64,000 bases of DNA from positions 1 to 64,000 of the forward strand of contig NZ_FORP01000023.1 of NCBI RefSeq assembly GCF_900114035.1. Direction: 5' to 3'. Of this stretch, positions 36,930 to 45,976 are shown one piece after another. Under the pieces are notes generated by a model. The model saw nothing but the letters and a program-made list of their open reading frames with translations. It ran no database searches and was not told the origin of the DNA. This DNA is from Amycolatopsis sacchari (lineage in GTDB: Bacteria > Actinomycetota > Actinomycetes > Mycobacteriales > Pseudonocardiaceae). The stretch's first letter is position 1, and the number at the start of each line of letters is the position of its first letter. The position numbers and the translations under genes are program-made.

Positions 36930-37579
36930 CAGGAGCGGGGCGCCACCGGCACGCCGAGCACCTCGGACACGGCCTGCGCGCTCACGGAACCCTCCCGCAG
37001 CAGCACCGGCTCGCTGCCGGTGAGGTCGACGATCGTCGAGGGCACCGGCTCACCGCTCGGGCCGCCGTCGAGGTACACCGAGACCGAGTCGCCCAGCTGC
37101 TCCTGCGCCTCCTGCGCGGTGGCGGCGGGCGGCTGCCCGGAGACGTTCGCGCTGGACACGGCCATCGGCCCGACGTCGCGCAGCAGCTCCAGCGCGACCG
37201 GGTGCAGCGGCATCCGGAGCATCACGGTGCCGCGCGTGGTGCCGAGGTCCCACTGCAGGCTGGGCGCGTGCGGCAGCACGATCGAGAGGTCGCCCGGCCA
37301 GAAGGCCTCGACCAAAGCCCTTGCCTGGGGCGGCATCCCGAGTACGAGACCGTCCACTGTGGACCATGAACCGACCAGCACACCGACGGGCATGTCCGGA
37401 CCGCGGTGCTTCGCGCGCAGCAGGGCGCGCACCGCGCCCGCGTCGAAGGCGTCCGCGCCGATGCCGTAGACCGTGTCGGTCGGCAGCACGACCAGGCGGC
37501 TCGAACGCACCGCGCTCGCGGCCGCCGCCAATCCCTCCGCCCGCGATTCCGGACGGCTGCAGTCGTACACCGCGCTCAT
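36929..37579 (-). CDS. L-threonylcarbamoyladenylate synthase (Sua5/YrdC/YwlC family)
   Basis: Makes threonylcarbamoyl-AMP from threonine, bicarbonate and ATP, the donor for the t6A37 change in ANN-reading tRNAs. The 216-residue protein is a single YrdC domain with LPTDTVYGIGADAFDAGAV and KHRGPDMPVGVLVGS near the N-terminus and SSANVSGQPPA near the C-terminus. It lacks the Sua5 C-terminal domain. Located after prmC as in Rv1301. Confidence 0.93.
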   Translation of the reverse strand: MSAVYDCSRPESRAEGLAAAASAVRSSRLVVLPTDTVYGIGADAFDAGAVRALLRAKHRGPDMPVGVLVGSWSTVDGLVLGMPPQARALVEAFWPGDLSIVLPHAPSLQWDLGTTRGTVMLRMPLHPVALELLRDVGPMAVSSANVSGQPPAATAQEAQEQLGDSVSVYLDGGPSGEPVPSTIVDLTGSEPVLLREGSVSAQAVSEVLGVPVAPRS

Positions 37580-37593
37580 GGCCCAAGAGACTA

Positions 37594-37645
37594 TTCGGTG
37601 ACGCGGAGCGTCTCCGTTGAGGGTGGTGGTGGGCGAGGGGCTGGC
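37594..37645 (+). repeat. Dispersed intergenic repeat, copy 2
   Basis: TTCGGTGACGCGGAGCGTC, then TCCGTTGAGGGTGGTGGTGG, then GCGAGGGGCTGGCC. It matches copy 1 (26820-26862, opposite strand) over about 45 bp with few changes, including the tail GGCTGGCC. It lies between the start of sua5 and the third copy. Confidence 0.8.
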
Positions 37646-37649
37646 CGTA

Positions 37650-37682
37650 TTCCGTGACGCGTAGCGTCTCCGTTGAGGGTCG
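37650..37682 (+). repeat. Dispersed intergenic repeat, copy 3 (short)
   Basis: TTCCGTGACGCGTAGCGTC then TCCGTTGAGGGTCGC. It keeps the first 30 bp of copy 2 with GGA changed to GTA in the small loop, and lacks the GTGGTGG tail. It starts 56 bp after copy 2 in the same direction and ends against the prmC stop codon. Confidence 0.8.
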
Positions 37683-37683
37683 C

Positions 37684-38547
37684 TCAGGTTCGGCGGGCCG
37701 TGACGAAGCGCGGGCGTCCGGTGAGGTCCTGGTGGTCCCGCACGTCCGTGAGGACCTTGCGCGCCGAGACGACCGACGGGGCCGCCGTGCCGTGGGAGTC
37801 GTCGTGCTCGATGGCCATGCCCCCGCCGGGCTTGAGCAGGCGCGCGGCCGTCGCGACGGCCAGCCGGAGCACCGCGAGCCCGCCCTCGGACGCGAACACC
37901 GCCTGCGCGGGGTCGTAGTCGATCACCTCGGGCGGCAGGTCACCGCCCGGCGGCACGTACGGCGGGTTGCACAGGACGAGGTCCACGAGCCCGTCCAGCT
38001 CCGCGAAGATCGTGCTGTCGCCGACGTCGCCGGAGTACAGCCGGATCGGGGTGTCCCCCGCGGCCGCGCAGGCGTCGGCGTTGTGGCGCGCCCACGCCAG
38101 CGCCGTCGGGTCGTTGTCGACGGCGTAGACGATGGCGTCCGGGCGCTCGTGGGCGACGGCGAGCGCGAGCGCACCCGAACCCGTGCACAGGTCCACGACC
38201 ACGGGGTGCTCACGGCCCTTGAGCAGCTGCAACCCCCATTCGAGGAGCAGCTCGGTCTCCGGACGCGGGATGAACACCCCGGGCCCGACACTCACCGTGA
38301 TGTTGCCCAGCGCCGCCCAGCCGGTCAGGTGCTGCAGCGGCACCCGCTTGGCGCGTTGCGCGACGAGCTGCCCGATCGCGTCGATGACGGGCGGGTCGAC
38401 CAGCGGGATCAGCGGGAGCCGCCCGCGTTCGACGCCGAGGACGTGCGCGGCGAGCAGCTCGGCGTCCGTCCTCGGTGACGCGACGCCGGCCTGTTCCAGG
38501 ATCCGGGTCGCCTCGAGGATCGCCAGGCGCAGGGGTTGCCGCTTCAC
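37684..38547 (-). CDS. prmC: Peptide chain release factor N5-glutamine methyltransferase
   Basis: Methylates the Gln of the GGQ motif in RF1 and RF2. The 287-residue protein has an N-terminal helical domain, the SAM motif VVVDLCTGSGALALAVA (117-133) and the catalytic NPPY at 194-197. FIPRPETELLLEW is the family's substrate-domain signature. It lies directly downstream of prfA, its substrate gene, with 78 bp between, as in most bacteria. Confidence 0.96.
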   Translation of the reverse strand: MKRQPLRLAILEATRILEQAGVASPRTDAELLAAHVLGVERGRLPLIPLVDPPVIDAIGQLVAQRAKRVPLQHLTGWAALGNITVSVGPGVFIPRPETELLLEWGLQLLKGREHPVVVDLCTGSGALALAVAHERPDAIVYAVDNDPTALAWARHNADACAAAGDTPIRLYSGDVGDSTIFAELDGLVDLVLCNPPYVPPGGDLPPEVIDYDPAQAVFASEGGLAVLRLAVATAARLLKPGGGMAIEHDDSHGTAAPSVVSARKVLTDVRDHQDLTGRPRFVTARRT

Positions 38548-38625
38548 GGCTTCAACCTTCCCACAAGCAGTCGGAAAACCCTCGCACGCGGGCGGGAGAA
38601 CCGCCCGCCTGCCGCACCCCGCAGC

Positions 38626-39696
38626 TCACGAACCGGCGGTGGCCAGCCGTTCCTCGCGGTCGGCGGCCGCCAGTGCGTCGAGCACCCCGTCCAGGTCGCC
38701 GTCGAGGACCTGGTCGAGGTTGTACGCCTTGTAGTTCACCCGGTGGTCGGAGATCCGGTTCTCCGGGAAGTTGTACGTGCGCACGCGCTCGGAGCGGTCG
38801 ACCGTCCGGACCTGCGAGCGCCGCGCGTCGGCCGCCTTGCTCGCGGCCTCCTCCTCCGCCAGCGCCTGCAGCCGGGCCTGCAGCACCTGGATGGCCCGCG
38901 CCCGGTTCTGGATCTGCGACTTCTCGTTCTGGCACGACACGACGATCCCGGTCGGCAGGTGGGTCACGCGGACCGCCGAGTCCGTGGTGTTCACGCTCTG
39001 CCCGCCGGGACCCGACGAGCGGAACACGTCGATGCGCAGGTCGTTGGGGTCGATCTCCACCTCGACCTCCTCGGGCTCGGGGTAGATCAGCACCCCGGCG
39101 GCGGAGGTGTGGATGCGGCCCTGCGACTCCGTCGCGGGCACGCGCTGCACGCGGTGCACGCCGCCTTCGAACTTCAGCCGGGCCCACACGCCGTCGGCGT
39201 CCGTGCCCTTGCTCTTCAGCGACACCGTGACGTCCTTGTAGCCGCCCAGGTCCGACTCCACGGAGTCGAGCACCTCGGCCTTCCAGCCGTGCCGCTCGGC
39301 GTACCGCAGGTACATGCGCAGCAGGTCGCCCGCGAACAACGCCGACTCCTCGCCGCCTTCGCCCGACTTGATCTCCATGACCACGTCGGAGCCGTCGTAC
39401 GGGTCGCGCGGGAGCAGCAGCTCGGTCAGCCGGGACTCGAGCGCCGGGATGCGCTCCGCGATCTCCTGGGCCTCGGCGGCGAACGCCGCGTCCTCGTGGG
39501 CCAGCTCCTGCGCCGCGGCGAGGTCGTCGCGGGCCGCGTCCAGCTCACCGATCGCCTTGACCACGGGGCTCAGCTCGGCGTAGCGGCGGCCCAGCTTGCG
39601 CGCGCGGCCCTGGTCGGCGTGCACCGCCGGGTCCGCGAGCTGCTTCTCCAGCTCGGCGTACTCGTCGAGCAGTCCGCGCAGTGACGACGATTCCAC
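38626..39696 (-). CDS. prfA: Peptide chain release factor 1
   Basis: RF1 reads UAA and UAG. The 356-residue protein has the tripeptide anticodon PAT at residues 187-189 ([15 protein letters not shown]) and the catalytic GGQ at 231-233 ([17 protein letters not shown]). The PxT motif rules out RF2 (SPF). ATG start within a normal leader. It is downstream of rpmE with a hairpin between. Confidence 0.98.
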   Translation of the reverse strand: MESSSLRGLLDEYAELEKQLADPAVHADQGRARKLGRRYAELSPVVKAIGELDAARDDLAAAQELAHEDAAFAAEAQEIAERIPALESRLTELLLPRDPYDGSDVVMEIKSGEGGEESALFAGDLLRMYLRYAERHGWKAEVLDSVESDLGGYKDVTVSLKSKGTDADGVWARLKFEGGVHRVQRVPATESQGRIHTSAAGVLIYPEPEEVEVEIDPNDLRIDVFRSSGPGGQSVNTTDSAVRVTHLPTGIVVSCQNEKSQIQNRARAIQVLQARLQALAEEEAASKAADARRSQVRTVDRSERVRTYNFPENRISDHRVNYKAYNLDQVLDGDLDGVLDALAAADREERLATAGS

Positions 39697-39743
39697 TTCA
39701 AAGACCTCTGGTTTCAGCGGGAAGAAGACCTACACACGAAAGC

Positions 39744-39775
39744 GGCGCCCGCCCCCGGGACCGGGTGCGGGCGCC
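39744..39775 (-). terminator. Intrinsic terminator-like hairpin between rpmE and prfA
   Basis: GGCGCCCGC / GCGGGCGCC, a 9-bp stem with a 14-nt loop that is itself CCCGG-rich, 10 bp after the rpmE stop codon (minus strand). The downstream minus-strand sequence GCTTTCGTG has a short T run. It can end most rpmE transcripts and keep prfA at a lower level. Confidence 0.7.
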
Positions 39776-39785
39776 GTCGAGCAAG

Positions 39786-40013
39786 CTACTTGGCGTCGGC
39801 CTTCTTCTGACGCTTGCCGTAGCGCGCCTCGAAGCGCGCGACCCGGCCACCGGTGTCCAGGATCTTCTGCTTGCCGGTGTAGAACGGGTGGCAGTTGGAG
39901 CAGATTTCGACCGTGATGTTGCCGGACGCCTTCGTGCTCCGCGTCGTGAAGGTGTTGCCGCAACCACAGGTGACCGTGGTCGGCACGTACTCGGGGTGGA
40001 TACCGCTCTTCAT
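39786..40013 (-). CDS. rpmE: 50S ribosomal protein L31 (zinc-binding, C+ form)
   Basis: The 75-residue L31 begins [10 protein letters not shown]. Cys16, Cys18, Cys37 and Cys40 (TCGCG and [14 protein letters not shown]) form the zinc knuckle, so this is the zinc-containing C+ version; a zinc-free paralogue would be expected elsewhere if Zur controls it. The tail [16 protein letters not shown] is basic. A possible inverted repeat upstream is listed separately. Confidence 0.98.
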   Translation of the reverse strand: MKSGIHPEYVPTTVTCGCGNTFTTRSTKASGNITVEICSNCHPFYTGKQKILDTGGRVARFEARYGKRQKKADAK

Positions 40014-40086
40014 GGGGTCCTCTCATCGTGGCCGCCGGGTCCTCGCGTGGAGGTGAACCGGAGCCGGACTTCAGCGGGATGATTTT

Positions 40087-40108
40087 GCCAGATCAGCTGA
40101 CGTCTGGC
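40087..40108 (-). promoter_or_regulatory. Inverted repeat in the rpmE promoter region
   Basis: GCCAGA and TCTGGC (40087-40092 and 40103-40108) flank a 10-nt spacer, 74 bp before the rpmE start codon. On the minus strand it lies between TTGTGC and CAAAAT, a weak -35/-10 pair 19 nt apart. A regulator site or chance; no known motif was recognised. Confidence 0.3.
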
Positions 40109-40186
40109 ACAACGCACCCCCGCCCACGGAAATTCCGCGGGCGGGGATTCCCCTGGGGGTCCAGGGGGCCTGCCCCCGGCGGGGGT

Positions 40187-40205
40187 CCGGGGGTTCGACC
40201 CCCGG
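40187..40205. terminator. GC-only hairpin downstream of rho
   Basis: CCGGGGGT / ACCCCCGG with a 3-nt loop, part of a longer G- and C-tract region (40151-40205) between rpmE and rho. On the minus strand it would come after the main rho terminator, so it may be a second stop for rho or a barrier in front of the rpmE promoter. Confidence 0.5.
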
Positions 40206-40220
40206 AAAACACCTGACGGC

Positions 40221-40263
40221 GAGAGATGGCGAAGCGCCTGCGCGAGCAGGCGTCGCCATCTCG
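40221..40263 (-). terminator. Terminator of rho
   Basis: A long hairpin begins 7 bp after the rho stop codon: GAGATGGCGA pairs with CGCCATCTC and CGCCTGC with GCAGGCG around a GCGA tetraloop, with one or two unpaired bases. Downstream on the minus strand the sequence GTCAGGTGTTTTCC includes a TTTT run. Confidence 0.8.
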
Positions 40264-40269
40264 CAACCG

Positions 40270-42258
40270 TCAGTCCTCGTCAGCACCCAGCGCGGTCTTG
40301 GAGACCTGCATGAGGAACTCGACGTTGTTCTTCGTCTTGCGCAGGCGGGACAGCAGCAGGTCGATGGCCTGCTGGGAGTCCAGCGCCGACAGCACGCGGT
40401 GCAGCCGGTGGTGGATGGCCAGCTCGTCCGGCGAGAGCAGCAGCTCCTCCTTGCGGGTGCCGGACGGGTTGACGTCCACGGCCGGGAACACGCGGCGCTC
40501 GGCGATCTTGCGGTCGAGCTTGAGCTCCGCGTTACCGGTGCCCTTGAACTCCTCGAAGATGACCGTGTCACCGGTGGACCCGGTCTCCACCATCGCCGTG
40601 GCGAAGATGGTCAGCGAGCCGCCGTTCTCGATGTTGCGCGCCGCGCCGAGGAACCGCTTCGGCGGGAACAGCGCGGTCGAGTCGACACCACCGGACAGGA
40701 TCCGGCCGGACGCCGGGGCCGCCAGGTTGTACGCACGGCCGAGGCGGGTGATCGAGTCGAGCAGGACCACCACGTCCATGCCCATCTCCACGAGGCGCTT
40801 GGCCCGCTCGATGGACAGCTCCGCGACCGAGGTGTGGTCCGACGGCGGCCGGTCGAAGGTCGAGGCGATGACCTCGCCCTTCACCGAGCGCTGCATGTCG
40901 GTGACCTCTTCCGGACGCTCGTCGACGAGGACGACCATCAGGTGGCACTCGGGGTTGTTCGTGGTGATCGCGTTCGCGATGTCCTGCATGATCGTGGTCT
41001 TGCCCGCCTTCGGCGGCGACACGATCAGGGCACGCTGCCCCTTGCCGACCGGCATCACCAGGTCGATGACGCGGGTGGTCAGCTTGTGCGACTCGGTCTC
41101 CAGGCGCAGCCGCTCGTTCGGGTAGAGCGGGGTGAGCTTGGTGAACTCGGGGCGTTTCTTGGCCTGGTCCGGCTCGAGCCCGTTGACGCTGTCGACCCGC
41201 ACCAGCGGGTTGAACTTCTGGCGCTGCTGCTCGCCCTCGCGCGGCTGCTTGACGACGCCGGTGATGGCGTCACCGCGGCGCAGGCCGTACTTGCGGACCA
41301 GCGACAGCGACACGTACACGTCGTTCGGCCCCGGCAGGTAACCCGAGGTGCGCACGAACGCGTAGTTGTCGAGGACGTCGAGGATGCCCGCGACGGGCAG
41401 CAGGACGTCGTCCTCGCGGATCTCGGTGTCGGGGCCGCCGCCCTCGCCACGGCCACTGCCGCCACGGCGGCGACGGTCGCGGAACCGGCGACCGCGACGG
41501 CCGCCTTCGTCGTCGTCCGACCCACCGGCGTTGCCACCGCCACCCTGCTGGCCGCGGTTGTTCTGGGACTGGTTGTTGTTCTGCTGGCGGCGGTCGTCAC
41601 GCTGCTCACCGCCACGCTCGCGCTGCTGCTGGTCGCCGCCGCGCTGCTGCTGGGCGTTGTCGCCCTTGCCGTCACGCTGCTGGCCACCGTCGCGCTGACC
41701 ACCGTCACGCTGGCCGCCGTCGCGCTGCTGGCCACCGTCACGCTGGCCGCCCGCGTCGGGGCTGCCCGCGGCGCGGTTGGAGCCGCGGCGACGGCGGCTG
41801 CCGCCCTCACGCCGGGCGCCGTCCTCCCCCTGCTGGGGGGTTTCCTCGGCGGTCTTCTCCGCCTGCGGCGCCTTGGCGGCGGCGGGCTGCTCGGCCGGCT
41901 TTTCCACGGGCTTGTCCGCCTTCTCCGCCTTTTCCGGCTTCTCGGCCGGGGCGGGGGCCGCCTTCTCGGCGGTCACGGCGTCGAAGGGCAGCGTGTCGTC
42001 CGCCGCGGCGCGCTTGCTGCGGGGTGCCTTGCCCTGACGCTCGCGGATGGCGGCGATGAGGTCGCCCTTGCGCATGCCCTTGGTGTCCCCGACACCCAGT
42101 TCCGCCGCGAGTTCCCGCAGGTCAGCGATCACCATGCCGGACAGCCCGCCGGTGCGGCGCTTCGGCGCCGTGCCATTGGCCTGTTCCCCTGCTGATCCCG
42201 ACGCGACCGGAGCGGCCTGGGTCTCCAGGTCACCGCTCAAAAGATCGGTGTTGCTCAC
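40270..42258 (-). CDS. rho: Transcription termination factor Rho with large disordered insertion
   Basis: Hexameric RNA helicase that ends transcription. The 662-residue protein has the Rho N-terminal helical domain (DLRELAAELGVGDTKGMRKGDLIAAIRERQ), then about 200 residues of disordered Glu/Lys/Ala and Gln/Arg/Gly/Asp-rich sequence, including repeated GGQRDGGQ units near residues 175-200, then the OB fold and the ATPase (Walker A PPKAGKTT, Q-loop VKGEVIASTFDRP). Such insertions are typical of high-GC actinobacteria and add RNA-binding. GTG start with AAGGA 8 nt upstream. A long leader precedes it. Confidence 0.98.
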   Translation of the reverse strand: MSNTDLLSGDLETQAAPVASGSAGEQANGTAPKRRTGGLSGMVIADLRELAAELGVGDTKGMRKGDLIAAIRERQGKAPRSKRAAADDTLPFDAVTAEKAAPAPAEKPEKAEKADKPVEKPAEQPAAAKAPQAEKTAEETPQQGEDGARREGGSRRRRGSNRAAGSPDAGGQRDGGQQRDGGQRDGGQRDGGQQRDGKGDNAQQQRGGDQQQRERGGEQRDDRRQQNNNQSQNNRGQQGGGGNAGGSDDDEGGRRGRRFRDRRRRGGSGRGEGGGPDTEIREDDVLLPVAGILDVLDNYAFVRTSGYLPGPNDVYVSLSLVRKYGLRRGDAITGVVKQPREGEQQRQKFNPLVRVDSVNGLEPDQAKKRPEFTKLTPLYPNERLRLETESHKLTTRVIDLVMPVGKGQRALIVSPPKAGKTTIMQDIANAITTNNPECHLMVVLVDERPEEVTDMQRSVKGEVIASTFDRPPSDHTSVAELSIERAKRLVEMGMDVVVLLDSITRLGRAYNLAAPASGRILSGGVDSTALFPPKRFLGAARNIENGGSLTIFATAMVETGSTGDTVIFEEFKGTGNAELKLDRKIAERRVFPAVDVNPSGTRKEELLLSPDELAIHHRLHRVLSALDSQQAIDLLLSRLRKTKNNVEFLMQVSKTALGADED

Positions 42259-42581
42259 ACATGTCCTTCCTGACCGATCCACGCCTCCAGGTGGATCAGC
42301 GGACTACCGCCCGCGTCTGATCGCGCAGCGGTTCGCTACTGCCCGGTGCGGCTTCTCCAGCCCGAGACCGGCAGGTCACAGCGGCGGAGCCGCCACACGG
42401 GATGCCTGCTCCACGGGGGAGCACGCTGAATTCGTCACCGTTGCCACCGGAAACCCGCCTGAGGTCCATCCCTGCATCAGCTGTGCGGAATCATCGGCTT
42501 CAAACTGAAGATGCGATCCGGGAAGGATCCCCCGGGACCGTCACCGGGTGCGGAACTGCGCACGGTGATCGAACGCCCCCG

Positions 42582-42610
42582 AGGGTAGACCGAGCGGAGT
42601 CGAGGTGCAA
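42582..42610 (-). promoter_or_regulatory. Predicted rho promoter giving a ~315-nt leader
   Basis: On the minus strand TTGCAC (42605-42610) and TACCCT (42582-42587) are separated by exactly 17 nt. The expected start is near 42575, leaving about 315 nt of untranslated leader before the rho GTG. No gene or leader peptide is evident in it. The 391-bp gap between thrB and rho has no other strong promoter. Long leaders on rho carry autoregulatory Rho sites in other bacteria. Confidence 0.6.
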
Positions 42611-42649
42611 CAACCACCCCCGGCGTGGCGCCGAATCGGGTTGACCCCG

Positions 42650-43531
42650 CTACCGCGGCGTGACCTGGACTCCGACCGGATCGACCGGTAGTTCGGAGAC
42701 GACGAACCCTTCAACACCGACCGAACCGGGAATTATTCCGTCGGTCGTCAGCGCCAGCACCGTCGGTCCGGCGCCGGACACCGTGGCCGCCACCCCGGCG
42801 TCACGCAGCTCACGCACGAGCCGCGCGGTCGCCGGGTAGGCGGAGGCGCGGTAGTGCTGGTGCAGCCGGTCCGCGGTGGCGGGCAGCAGCACGGCGGGAT
42901 CGCAGGTCAGCGCGTGCACGGCGAGGGCGGCGCGGCCCGCGGAGAAGGCGGCGTCGGGGTGCGGGACCTGCGGCGGCAGCAGCCCGCGGGTGGCCGCGGT
43001 GGAGGACTTCACGCCCGGTACCGCGACGACCGGGCGGATCGACGGGTGCACCGTCAGCCGCTCGGCCGAAAACCGCCCGTCCTCGCACCACGCGATGACC
43101 AGGCCGCCCAGCAGGCTCGCGGCCGCGTTGTCCGCGTGCCCCTCGAACTCGGCGGCCAGCTGCACGGCCTCGGCGTCCGGCTCGCGGTCCGCGAGCGCGT
43201 AGCCCGCCGCGACACCCGACACGACCGCCGCGGCGGACGAGCCGAGCCCGCGCGCGTGCGGGATCTTGTTGAAACAACGCAGGTGCAGGCCCGGCACACG
43301 CACCCCGAGCCGCTCGCAGGTGTGGCGAATCGCACGTACGACAAGGTGCGTTTCGTCGGTCGGCACGTCCTCGACGCCGCCCGCGCCCGCGTCGAACACC
43401 TCGACCTTCAACCCGGCCTCGATGACCTGCACCTCGACCACGTCGTGCAGCCCGAGCGCCAGCCCCAGCGCGTCGAAGCCGGGCCCGAGGTTCGCCGACG
43501 ACGCCGGCACGGTCACCTTGAACGACGTCAC
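42650..43531 (-). CDS. thrB: Homoserine kinase
   Basis: Phosphorylates homoserine for threonine synthesis. The 293-residue GHMP kinase has [19 protein letters not shown] (N-terminal motif), the phosphate loop [17 protein letters not shown] and the C-terminal [10 protein letters not shown]. The GTG start overlaps the thrC stop (GTGA), so it is translationally coupled. It is the last gene of the operon; Rv1296 is the equivalent. Confidence 0.97.
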   Translation of the reverse strand: MTSFKVTVPASSANLGPGFDALGLALGLHDVVEVQVIEAGLKVEVFDAGAGGVEDVPTDETHLVVRAIRHTCERLGVRVPGLHLRCFNKIPHARGLGSSAAAVVSGVAAGYALADREPDAEAVQLAAEFEGHADNAAASLLGGLVIAWCEDGRFSAERLTVHPSIRPVVAVPGVKSSTAATRGLLPPQVPHPDAAFSAGRAALAVHALTCDPAVLLPATADRLHQHYRASAYPATARLVRELRDAGVAATVSGAGPTVLALTTDGIIPGSVGVEGFVVSELPVDPVGVQVTPR

Positions 43532-44583
43532 GACAGGTCCAGCGCCGCCGCGACCGCGTTCGGGTCCACCGACAGGGGTTCGACCTCGACGTTGCCTTCC
43601 AGGGCCGTAGACGGGTCCTTCAGGCCGTGCCCGGTGACGGTGCAGACCACCGTCGCGCCCTTGGGCAGCCGCCCGTCCGCCGCGGTGAGCAGCAGCCCGG
43701 CGACGCTCGTCGCCGAGGAGGGCTCCACGAACACGCCCTCCTTGCTCGCCAGCAGCCGGTACGCGGCGAGGATCTGCTCGTCGGTGACCTTCTCGAACAG
43801 GCCACCGGAAGCGTTGCGCGCGTTGACCGCGCCCTCCCACGAGGCGGGGCTGCCGATCCGGATCGCGGTCGCGATCGTCTCGGGCTCCTTGACCGGTTCG
43901 CCGTGCACGAGCGGCGCGGCACCCGCGGCCTGGAAACCGAACATCCGCGGGGTGTTCTCGACGATCCCGTCGGCGGCGTAACCCGTGTAGCCCGCCCAGT
44001 ACGCGGTGATGTTGCCCGCGTTGCCGACCGGGAGGCAGTGGATGTCGGGCGCCCGGCCGAGCACGTCGCACACCTCGTACGCGGCGGTCCGCTGGCCGAT
44101 CAGGCGCACCGGGTTGACGGAGTTGACGAGCGTCACCGGGTGGTCGGCCGCCGTCTTGCGGGCGAGTTCGAGGCAGTCGTCGAAGTTGCCGTCGACCTGC
44201 AGGATCCGCGCGCCGTGCAGGACGGCCTGGGCAAGCTTGCCCATCGCGATCTTGCCCTGCGGCACGAGGACCGCGCACGTCAAGCCGGCCCGCGCGGCGT
44301 ACGCGGCGGCGGAGGCGGAGGTGTTGCCGGTGGAGGCGCAGATCACGGCCTGCAGCCCGCTGGCGAGCGCGTGCGTGATGGCCACGGTCATGCCGCGGTC
44401 CTTGAACGAGCCCGTCGGGTTGGCGCCCTCGACCTTGAGGTAGACCTCGGCGCCGGTCAGCTCGGACAGGTGCGGGGCGGGCAGCAGCGGCGTGTTGCCC
44501 TCGCCGAGGGTGACCACCTTCGCCCCGGCGGGGATCGGCACCCGGTCGGCGTACGCCTCGATGATCCCCGGCCACCCCGTCAT
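43528..44583 (-). CDS. thrC: Threonine synthase
   Basis: PLP enzyme that makes threonine from O-phosphohomoserine. The 351-residue protein binds PLP through the lysine in [30 protein letters not shown] and [15 protein letters not shown] are the further phosphate- and PLP-binding blocks. The ATG giving [11 protein letters not shown] was chosen over an upstream in-frame start. That ATG is inside the stop region of a 28-codon ORF that links it to hom. Confidence 0.97.
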   Translation of the reverse strand: MTGWPGIIEAYADRVPIPAGAKVVTLGEGNTPLLPAPHLSELTGAEVYLKVEGANPTGSFKDRGMTVAITHALASGLQAVICASTGNTSASAAAYAARAGLTCAVLVPQGKIAMGKLAQAVLHGARILQVDGNFDDCLELARKTAADHPVTLVNSVNPVRLIGQRTAAYEVCDVLGRAPDIHCLPVGNAGNITAYWAGYTGYAADGIVENTPRMFGFQAAGAAPLVHGEPVKEPETIATAIRIGSPASWEGAVNARNASGGLFEKVTDEQILAAYRLLASKEGVFVEPSSATSVAGLLLTAADGRLPKGATVVCTVTGHGLKDPSTALEGNVEVEPLSVDPNAVAAALDLS

Positions 44584-44666
44584 GCGGCCCCCTCTCGGAC
44601 GCGGCAAGCCGCGGCAGCGCCCTCGGCCAGCATGGCGCTGATGATTCGCTCGCAAGCTTCGCTCAT
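44580..44666 (-). CDS. Candidate 28-aa small protein linking hom and thrC
   Basis: An ORF of 28 codons starting [16 protein letters not shown] and ending REGAA. Its ATG overlaps the hom stop codon (ATGA) and its own TGA overlaps the thrC ATG (ATGA), so it fills the 79-bp gap exactly and would pass ribosomes on at both ends. GAGGAG lies 2-7 nt before its ATG. The third codon positions are mostly G or C. No family is recognised; it might be a coupling leader rather than a functional peptide. Confidence 0.5.
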   Translation of the reverse strand: MSEACERIISAMLAEGAAAACRVREGAA

Positions 44667-45976
44667 GACTCCTCGCCTTCCACCCGCATCACGCTGACCA
44701 CTTCGCGCACGACGTCCATCTTCCCGATCGCCTCGACCGTCGCGTCGAGAGCCGCGTCAGGAGCGAGGTGGGTCACGATGACCAGGCTCGCGGTGGACAG
44801 CCGGTCGCGCTGGCGCACGGCCGCGATGCTCACGCCGTGGTCGGCGAACACCTGCGCCACCTGCGCCAGCACACCCGGGCGGTCGGCCACGTCGAGGCTC
44901 ACGTGGTAGCGCGTGGGCGTCTGGCCCATCGGGCGCACGGGCAGGTTGGCGTGCGCGGACTCGCGCGGGCCGCGCCCGCCGAGCACCAGGTTGCGCGCCA
45001 CCGCGACGAGGTCGCCCAGCACCGCGCTGGCCGTCGGCGCGCCGCCGGCGCCCTGCCCGTAGAACATCAGCTCGCCCGCCGCGTCCGCCTCGACGAACAC
45101 GGCGTTGAACGCGCCGCCGACGCCCGCGAGCGGGTGGCTGCGCGGGATCATCACCGGGTGCACGCGGGCCGAGACCGACTCCGTGCCGTCGTCGGCCGTC
45201 ACGCGCTCGCAGATCGCGAGCAGCTTCACCGTGCGGCCCAGCGCTTTCGCGGCCGCGATGTCGGACGCCGTGACCCCCGAGATGCCCTCGCGGTGCACGT
45301 CGGACGCGGTCACGCGGGTGTGGAACGCCAGCGACGCCAGGATCGCGGCCTTCGACGCGGCGTCGTAACCGTCCACATCGGCCGTCGGGTCCGCCTCCGC
45401 GTACCCGAGACGGCTTGCCTCGTCGAGGGTTTCGGCGTACCCGGCACCCGTGGAGTCCATCGCGGACAGGATGAAGTTGGTGGTGCCGTTGACGATGCCC
45501 ATCACCTTCGTGATGCGGTCCCCCGCCAGCGACTCGCGCAGCGGCCGCAGCAACGGGATCGCACCGGCCACCGCGGCCTCGAAGTACAGGTCCGCGCCCG
45601 CGGCGTCGGCGGCTTCGGACAGCTCGCCGGAGTACTCCGACAGCAGCGCCTTGTTCGCCGTGACGACCGACTTCCCCTTGCGCAGCGCGGTGAGCAGCCA
45701 CGTGCGCACGGGCTCGATCCCGCCGATCAGCTCGACGACGACGTCCACATCGGACTCCACGAGCGCGGCGGCGTCGGCGGTGAGCAGGTGCTGCGGCAGC
45801 TCGGGGTGCTTGTCGGGGCGGCGCACCGCGATACCGGCCAGCTGCACGGGCGCACCGGCTCGGGCGGCCAGCTCGTCGGCCTGCTCGGTCAGCAACCGCG
45901 CGACCTCACCGCCCACCGTGCCGCAGCCGAGCAGGGCAACGCGGACCGTCCTGCCGTCCGAAGTGGACAGTGTCAC
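44663..45976 (-). CDS. hom: Homoserine dehydrogenase
   Basis: Reduces aspartate semialdehyde to homoserine. The 437-residue protein has the nucleotide-binding [16 protein letters not shown] (residues 14-29), the catalytic-domain block [14 protein letters not shown] and [22 protein letters not shown], and a C-terminal ACT domain ([33 protein letters not shown]) expected to sense threonine. GTG start overlaps the lysA stop by 4 nt. Named thrA in mycobacteria, but there is no aspartokinase domain. Confidence 0.98.
   Translation of the reverse strand: MTLSTSDGRTVRVALLGCGTVGGEVARLLTEQADELAARAGAPVQLAGIAVRRPDKHPELPQHLLTADAAALVESDVDVVVELIGGIEPVRTWLLTALRKGKSVVTANKALLSEYSGELSEAADAAGADLYFEAAVAGAIPLLRPLRESLAGDRITKVMGIVNGTTNFILSAMDSTGAGYAETLDEASRLGYAEADPTADVDGYDAASKAAILASLAFHTRVTASDVHREGISGVTASDIAAAKALGRTVKLLAICERVTADDGTESVSARVHPVMIPRSHPLAGVGGAFNAVFVEADAAGELMFYGQGAGGAPTASAVLGDLVAVARNLVLGGRGPRESAHANLPVRPMGQTPTRYHVSLDVADRPGVLAQVAQVFADHGVSIAAVRQRDRLSTASLVIVTHLAPDAALDATVEAIGKMDVVREVVSVMRVEGEES

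Noticed and set aside
41600-41760. Repetitive DNA inside rho that could look like a small repeat array
   Set aside because: It encodes the GGQRDGG repeats of Rho's disordered region; there are no unique spacers, so it is not a CRISPR array. No CRISPR array was seen in the window.
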